Shown: one piece after another, positions 6,188 through 11,094 of the stretch
Position numbering within the stretch: the first letter of the stretch is position 1
How the letters are laid out: each line of letters starts with the position of its first letter
Assembly: GCA_023248175.1 (NCBI GenBank)
Contig: JAHFFC010000017.1
Span: 1 to 11,094 of the forward strand
Direction: 5' to 3'
Length of the DNA: 11,094 nucleotides
Origin: Candidatus Omnitrophota bacterium
GTDB taxonomy: Bacteria; Omnitrophota; Gorgyraeia; JACOVV01
Program-made: the position numbers and the translations under genes
The notes under the pieces: model-generated
The model's input: the letters and a program-made list of their open reading frames with translations, nothing else
Told to the model about the DNA's origin: nothing
Databases searched by the model: none

Positions 6188-8965
6188 ATGAGTCTTGATT
6201 CCATCATCATTCGCGGCGCGCGAGAACATAATTTAAAAAATATTGACCTCGAACTCCCTCGGAACCACTTGATTGTGATTACAGGATTAAGCGGTTCGGG
6301 GAAGTCTTCCCTGGCTTTTGACACGCTCTACGCCGAAGGACAGCGTCGTTATGTCGAATCCTTGTCAGCCTACGCGCGTCAATTCCTGGAGCAGCTTCAA
6401 AAACCGGACGTTGAATCCATCGAGGGACTCTCACCGGCGATTGCGATTGAACAACGGAACGCGAGCGCGAACCCGCGTTCCACCGTTGCCACCACGACGG
6501 AGCTTTACGATTACCTGCGTCTTCTTTTCGCGCGGATTGGCGCACCTCACTGCTTTAAATGCGGACGGCTGATCAAGCAGCAGACTTCCCAGCAGATTAT
6601 TCATTGGGTGAACTCATGGCCGGCTGGATCCACGCTGACGATTTTAGCGCCGCTGATTCGAGGACGAAAAGGAGAATACCGCGAACTTTTCGAACAGATT
6701 CGAAAGGACGGTTTTGTGCGGGTCCGTGTTGATGGCAATATCTGCGAGGTCTCCAAACATCCCGTGTTGGACAAGAAAAAAGCTCATTCGATCGAAGTCG
6801 TGATTGACCGGTTGGACCTAAAACCCGGTAACAAAGAAAGAATCTCAGACTCAATTGAGACCGCTCTGAAAGTTGGCAATGGCGTTGTCGTCGTGAACGA
6901 CCAGGTTTTTAGCGAGAAACACGCCTGCCTTTCTTGCGGCATCAGCCTGGGGGAAATTTCTCCTCGATTGTTTTCCTTTAATAGTCCATATGGCGCCTGC
7001 CCTCAATGCGACGGACTTGGCAACCGCATGGAGATTGACCCCGAACGTTTAGTTCCCGATTCGAGCCGGACCATTGAAGGCGGGGCGATTGAGCCATGGC
7101 GCCGGGGAGGGATGAGAGTTGTTTTATATTATCGTCGTCTCTTGCGGCGATTGGCGGCCAAAGTGGGGTTCAATCTGGACATCCCTTTTAGCGACCTGCC
7201 GGAGAAAGTTCGCCGGCTGATCCTGTTAGGTTCGGAAGATTCATGGGAAACCGAATTTGAAGGAGTTATCCCAAATCTTCATCGGCGTTTTAGGGAGACA
7301 GAGAGCGACTACGTCAAACAAGAGATCTCTAAGTACATGAGTGTATTGCCATGCCCTGCCTGCGGCGGGACACGACTAAGGCCGGAGGCGTTGGCAGTTA
7401 AAGTCGGTGAAAAACCAATTCATGAAGTGACTGCCTTGTCAATCGAGGCCGCCTCTCAATTTTTTGAAACGTTTTCACCCAACGAATACCAGCAGAAAAT
7501 TGCCTATCAAATCCTTAAAGAGATTCGTCAGAGGCTTAAATTTTTAATGGATGTGGGATTGGATTATTTGACTTTAGACCGGGTCACGGCGACGCTGTCT
7601 GGCGGGGAGGCACAACGGATTCGATTGGCGACGCAGATTGGGGCAGGATTGGTGGGTGTTCTTTATATTCTAGATGAACCGAGCATTGGTCTGCACCAAA
7701 AAGACAACGCGAAACTGCTGGCGACGTTGAAAGCCTTGCGGGATCTCGGAAATACTCTGGTTGTCGTGGAACATGACGAAGCAACAATTCGGAATGCCGA
7801 TTTTATCGTGGATTTGGGCCCTGGGGCGGGAAAGCATGGGGGTGAGATTATTGCCAGTGGTTCCATAGAAATGATTTTATCGGCAAAAAACTCGTTAACC
7901 GGGAAATACCTTCGTGGCGAACTTTCAGTTCCTCTTCCCGAAAAACGACGTCACTTTCAGAGAAATCGTTTCTTAGTGATTCAAAAAGCGGCAGAGCACA
8001 ACTTAAAGGAAATCGATGTAAAAATTCCGCTGGGACTCTTTGTTTGCGTGACGGGTGTTTCCGGCTCTGGGAAAAGTACGCTGGTTCATGAAATCCTTTA
8101 TCGGGCTCTGGCGAGGGAGCTGTATCAGTCAAAGGAAAAACCGGGCAGGCATCAAAAAATTCTCGGACTGGAACTATTAGACAAGGTGATCGTCATTGAC
8201 CAGTCGCCGATCGGCCGCACCCCGCGCTCGAATCCGGCTACTTACACGGGAACTTTTAGCCCGATTCGGGATCTTTTTTGTCAGCTTCCAGAGTCTAAAA
8301 TTAGAGGGTATCGTCCGGGACGCTTTAGTTTTAATGTCAAAGGAGGACGCTGTGAGGCTTGTCAGGGAGACGGAATTAAAAAAATAGAGATGCATTTTCT
8401 GCCGGATGTTTATGTTCCTTGTGAAATCTGCAAGGGGAAACGTTTTAACGAACAGACGCTCCAGATTATTTATAAAGGGAAGACGATTGCCGATGTTTTG
8501 AACATGACGGTTGAAGAGGCGCTGGATTTGTTTAAAAATATTCCGCACATCAAAGAGAAATTGGAAATTCTCTCGAGAGTAGGACTGGGATATTTGGAAT
8601 TGGGGCAGTCTGCCACGACTCTATCGGGGGGAGAGGCCCAGAGAATTAAACTGGCATCCGAACTTTCCAAGCGTGCCACTGGTAAGACAGTATATCTATT
8701 GGATGAACCGACGACGGGGCTGCATTTTGCCGACATCGAAAAACTCCTTCAGGTTCTTCACGAGCTCGTTGAAGGGGGCAATACCGTATTAGTGATCGAG
8801 CATAATCTGGATGTCATCAAAACGGCCGACCACATCATTGATTTGGGGCCCGAAGGGGGAGACAGAGGTGGTACAATAGTGGCGGAAGGGACGCCGGAAC
8901 AAGTGGCGGAGAATCCCCGTTCTTACACAGGGCAGTATTTGAAGGTGGTTTTCGAAAAACGATGA
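6188..8965 (+). CDS. uvrA: Excinuclease ABC subunit A (UvrA)
   Basis: A complete 925-residue UvrA, close to the usual 940. As a dimer it scans DNA for bulky lesions and loads UvrB in nucleotide excision repair. It has two ABC ATPase halves. Half 1 has Walker [10 protein letters not shown] (33-41), a zinc site C247/C250/C271/C274, a CPAC motif (389-392), the signature LSGGEAQR (from 470) and Walker B with D496-E497. Half 2 has Walker [10 protein letters not shown] (623-631), a zinc site C722/C725/C745/C748, LSGGEAQR (from 812) and Walker B D839-E840. All expected residues are present. The start at 6188 ([19 protein letters not shown]) matches relatives; an in-frame GTG at 6173 falls inside the repeat array. 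No Shine-Dalgarno sequence is visible, since repeat units fill that position. The stop overlaps the next start (ATGA, 8962-8965). Confidence 0.98.
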   Translation: MSLDSIIIRGAREHNLKNIDLELPRNHLIVITGLSGSGKSSLAFDTLYAEGQRRYVESLSAYARQFLEQLQKPDVESIEGLSPAIAIEQRNASANPRSTVATTTELYDYLRLLFARIGAPHCFKCGRLIKQQTSQQIIHWVNSWPAGSTLTILAPLIRGRKGEYRELFEQIRKDGFVRVRVDGNICEVSKHPVLDKKKAHSIEVVIDRLDLKPGNKERISDSIETALKVGNGVVVVNDQVFSEKHACLSCGISLGEISPRLFSFNSPYGACPQCDGLGNRMEIDPERLVPDSSRTIEGGAIEPWRRGGMRVVLYYRRLLRRLAAKVGFNLDIPFSDLPEKVRRLILLGSEDSWETEFEGVIPNLHRRFRETESDYVKQEISKYMSVLPCPACGGTRLRPEALAVKVGEKPIHEVTALSIEAASQFFETFSPNEYQQKIAYQILKEIRQRLKFLMDVGLDYLTLDRVTATLSGGEAQRIRLATQIGAGLVGVLYILDEPSIGLHQKDNAKLLATLKALRDLGNTLVVVEHDEATIRNADFIVDLGPGAGKHGGEIIASGSIEMILSAKNSLTGKYLRGELSVPLPEKRRHFQRNRFLVIQKAAEHNLKEIDVKIPLGLFVCVTGVSGSGKSTLVHEILYRALARELYQSKEKPGRHQKILGLELLDKVIVIDQSPIGRTPRSNPATYTGTFSPIRDLFCQLPESKIRGYRPGRFSFNVKGGRCEACQGDGIKKIEMHFLPDVYVPCEICKGKRFNEQTLQIIYKGKTIADVLNMTVEEALDLFKNIPHIKEKLEILSRVGLGYLELGQSATTLSGGEAQRIKLASELSKRATGKTVYLLDEPTTGLHFADIEKLLQVLHELVEGGNTVLVIEHNLDVIKTADHIIDLGPEGGDRGGTIVAEGTPEQVAENPRSYTGQYLKVVFEKR

Positions 8966-11094
8966 AAAAATTATTCATCCTATTAGTCCTTGCCAGTTTT
9001 ACGTCTTACACTTACGCGGCCCCTGGTCGTGATGAAGAACTTTTCTTTCTCGGGACAAAAGCGTTTGAGGATAAGTTTTATTCTTTAGCGGATGAAAAAT
9101 TGGATCAGCTGATCCGATGGTATCCCCACAGCCCCCGCCTTGCGGAAGCCCATTTGCTGCGAGGACAGGTGGCGTTGCACTTCGGCTTATTTAGTAAAGC
9201 ATTGAATGAATTGGAAGGAGTTTGGAAGGAGCTAGCCTCCAACGATTTTGTGGCCGATGGGTTGTACTGGACGGGGGAAGTTTATCTCAAAGCGAAAAAT
9301 TTCAAACAGGCAAAAGTATTTTACCATCGGGTCATGAATGAATATCCCCAGCATACTTTGACTCGTTTTGCCCTATTCGGCATCGCTAACGCGGCGCAGT
9401 TGGATGCCAGTTGGGAGGAGGCGCTCAAAACCTACGAGCAGTTTCTGACACGTTTTCCTAAAGGGGATCTTTATGTGGACGCCCAAATTGGAACTGCCGA
9501 GGGTTTGTATCGCTTGAAACGTTATGAAGAATCGTCGGGCGTTCTTTCTGAATTACTCGTTTCCGGGACAGCGACAGATTCCCAAAGAGGCAAAATCCTT
9601 TTTCTGCTCGGACAGATTCTCTATGCCCAGAAAGAATACGAAAAAGTTATTTCTTTATTAGAACCTAGAATTGCCGAGGCCAAATCCCAGGAATGGATCC
9701 TGCCGGCGCATTATCCTCTGGCATGGGCTTATCTTCAATCGCAGGATTACCAGAAAGCCGTAGATTCCTTCAGACAGTTCACCGAACTTACGGAAAAGAA
9801 TTCATTCATGGAAGGGGCTATCTTCGGCACGGGATTAGCCCTGGCTAAATTCGGGGAATATCCAGAGGCAATAGAGCGATTCTCTCTGCTGATCGAGAAA
9901 TACCCACAGAGTGAATGGGACGACGACGCCCTATTCTGGAAAGCCGATTGTTTTTATGAACAAGGGAAGTTTAAATCGTCCATCGATTTTTACTCGATGT
10001 TGATTCGTCAGTTTCCATCTTCTTCTTTATTAGAGGATGCCTACTATAATTTAGGGTCGGCTTATGCCCGATCCGACTCCATACCGGAAGCCATTGGAAC
10101 TTTCCAACAGCTGGCTGAGCGAGCAAAAGATCCGCTGTTGAAAGTGAGCAGTCTGTGCCGAATAGGAGACCTCTACTTGGATCAGGAGGAATTTAAACAG
10201 GCATCGGATGTTTTTGACGTTGTGTTGAAAGAGTATCCTGAGAGCCCTTACGCTGAATACGCTCAGTATCAACTGGGAATTGCTCTTGCCCGAAATGGAG
10301 AGAACGAAGCCGCCCAGCTCGCTTTTGAGAGTTTGGTGACTCATTTTCCACAGAGCCGCTACAGGGACAAAAGTTTATTTCAGCTGGGCTGGATTGCTGC
10401 CCAGAAGGGAGATTATGAGAAAGCATTGAGGGAATTTCAATCCCTATCCGAGACAACGTCTCAATCAGAGTTAAAGAAAGAAGCCCAGTTTCAAATGGGA
10501 ACGATCAAAGCCAATCAGGAAAAGTATGAAGATGCCATTCAGATATTTCAAAATTTTCGTAAGGAAAATCCGGGAAGTGAAATAGCCCTGAAGGGGCAGT
10601 ATCAGACAGCATGGGCTCTTTATCACCTTGGAAAGGAAAAGAAAGCAGTGGAAGAGTTCAAAGATTTGCTGCATCGCTATCCAAAGTCAGATTTAGCGGC
10701 AGACGTTCAATTTTGGTTCGGGGAGTATTATTCTGAACAGGGGAAGTATGATCTGGCGAGGGAAAATTTCAAAGGAGTCAGAGACTCTTTTCCGAAACAC
10801 GAATTGGCGGACGACGCGCTTTATCGGATCGCTTGGACCTACCAGAGCGAACAAAATCTTGAAAAAGCACTCGAAGGATTTTCGGAGTTGATTCAAGGAT
10901 ATCCCAAGAGCGATCTCGTTCCAGAAACTTTACTGCGAATGGGGGACCTTTATTTTAAAATGGGCAAGAAAGAAACCGCGGTTGAGAAATATCAGACGGC
11001 GGTCATTCGTTTTAAAAACCACAGTTTTGGAAAACTAGCGGCGCTGCGGTTGGGGGAGATCTACACCGATCAGAAAGAATGGCAGGAGGCGATT
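8962..11094 (+). CDS. Secreted tetratricopeptide-repeat protein, BamD/CpoB-like repeats (C-terminus beyond window)
   Basis: The frame is open from the ATG at 8962 to the right edge, 711 codons with no stop. The N-terminus is a signal peptide: Lys2-Lys3, a hydrophobic core (4-13) and a likely cut after TYA (residue 19). There is no lipobox Cys, so it should be periplasmic or outer-membrane associated rather than a lipoprotein. The rest is TPR helices in units of about 34-37 residues. About twelve units end in a (Y/F)P-S-type turn followed by an Ala-rich helix, for example [31 protein letters not shown] and HRYPKSD. This TPR subtype is common in BamD, CpoB/YbgF and gliding or Tol-associated proteins that hold envelope complexes together. 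The start overlaps the uvrA stop by ATGA, so translation is coupled. What lies downstream is not visible and would help most in naming it. Confidence 0.9.
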   Translation, partial: MKKLFILLVLASFTSYTYAAPGRDEELFFLGTKAFEDKFYSLADEKLDQLIRWYPHSPRLAEAHLLRGQVALHFGLFSKALNELEGVWKELASNDFVADGLYWTGEVYLKAKNFKQAKVFYHRVMNEYPQHTLTRFALFGIANAAQLDASWEEALKTYEQFLTRFPKGDLYVDAQIGTAEGLYRLKRYEESSGVLSELLVSGTATDSQRGKILFLLGQILYAQKEYEKVISLLEPRIAEAKSQEWILPAHYPLAWAYLQSQDYQKAVDSFRQFTELTEKNSFMEGAIFGTGLALAKFGEYPEAIERFSLLIEKYPQSEWDDDALFWKADCFYEQGKFKSSIDFYSMLIRQFPSSSLLEDAYYNLGSAYARSDSIPEAIGTFQQLAERAKDPLLKVSSLCRIGDLYLDQEEFKQASDVFDVVLKEYPESPYAEYAQYQLGIALARNGENEAAQLAFESLVTHFPQSRYRDKSLFQLGWIAAQKGDYEKALREFQSLSETTSQSELKKEAQFQMGTIKANQEKYEDAIQIFQNFRKENPGSEIALKGQYQTAWALYHLGKEKKAVEEFKDLLHRYPKSDLAADVQFWFGEYYSEQGKYDLARENFKGVRDSFPKHELADDALYRIAWTYQSEQNLEKALEGFSELIQGYPKSDLVPETLLRMGDLYFKMGKKETAVEKYQTAVIRFKNHSFGKLAALRLGEIYTDQKEWQEAI

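Noticed and set aside
8177..8548. A minus-strand frame of 123 codons inside uvrA.
   Set aside because: It is antisense to the second zinc site and ATPase half of uvrA, which is intact and conserved.

Overview
The window is bacterial and gene-dense, with about 50% GC judged by eye. It carries eight protein-coding genes, no RNA genes, no insertion sequence and no CRISPR array. An exported TPR protein beside uvrA and a cluster of surface-glycan type genes fit a Gram-negative-like organism. I suspect an uncultured lineage such as Omnitrophota or a neighbouring phylum, but this is a low-confidence impression from gene style only.

Positions 1-3746, minus strand, hold three overlapping genes read right to left. 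They are a GT39/ArnT-like membrane glycosyltransferase, a class I SAM methyltransferase, and a roughly 480-residue protein of probable alpha/alpha-toroid (heparinase-like) type that runs off the left edge. The junctions are an ATGA overlap and a 31-base overlap, so this is a tightly coupled operon, probably for making or modifying a cell-surface glycan.

Positions 3747-3847 form a short divergent intergenic region. It contains a perfect 6-5-6 inverted repeat that could be an operator, and a possible extended -10 element for the rightward genes.

Positions 3848-5880, plus strand, hold panC, panD and an L-aspartate dehydrogenase (nadX type), nearly end to end. PanD makes beta-alanine from aspartate and PanC joins it to pantoate. 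The dehydrogenase converts aspartate to iminoaspartate for NAD synthesis. Together they direct aspartate into CoA and NAD.

Positions 5881-6187 contain a 43-residue lysine-tailed small protein gene with a strong ribosome binding site and a 13-bp stem-loop that probably ends the pan operon. After these comes an unusual array of degenerate 7-base repeats in two opposing orientations, which runs directly into the uvrA start codon.

Positions 6188-11094, plus strand, hold a complete uvrA (excinuclease subunit A). An ATGA overlap joins it to a long secreted tetratricopeptide-repeat protein that runs off the right edge.

Most of the window is ordinary housekeeping. The items most worth a second look are the heptamer array at uvrA, the small basic protein, the divergent-promoter palindrome and the partial toroid protein.
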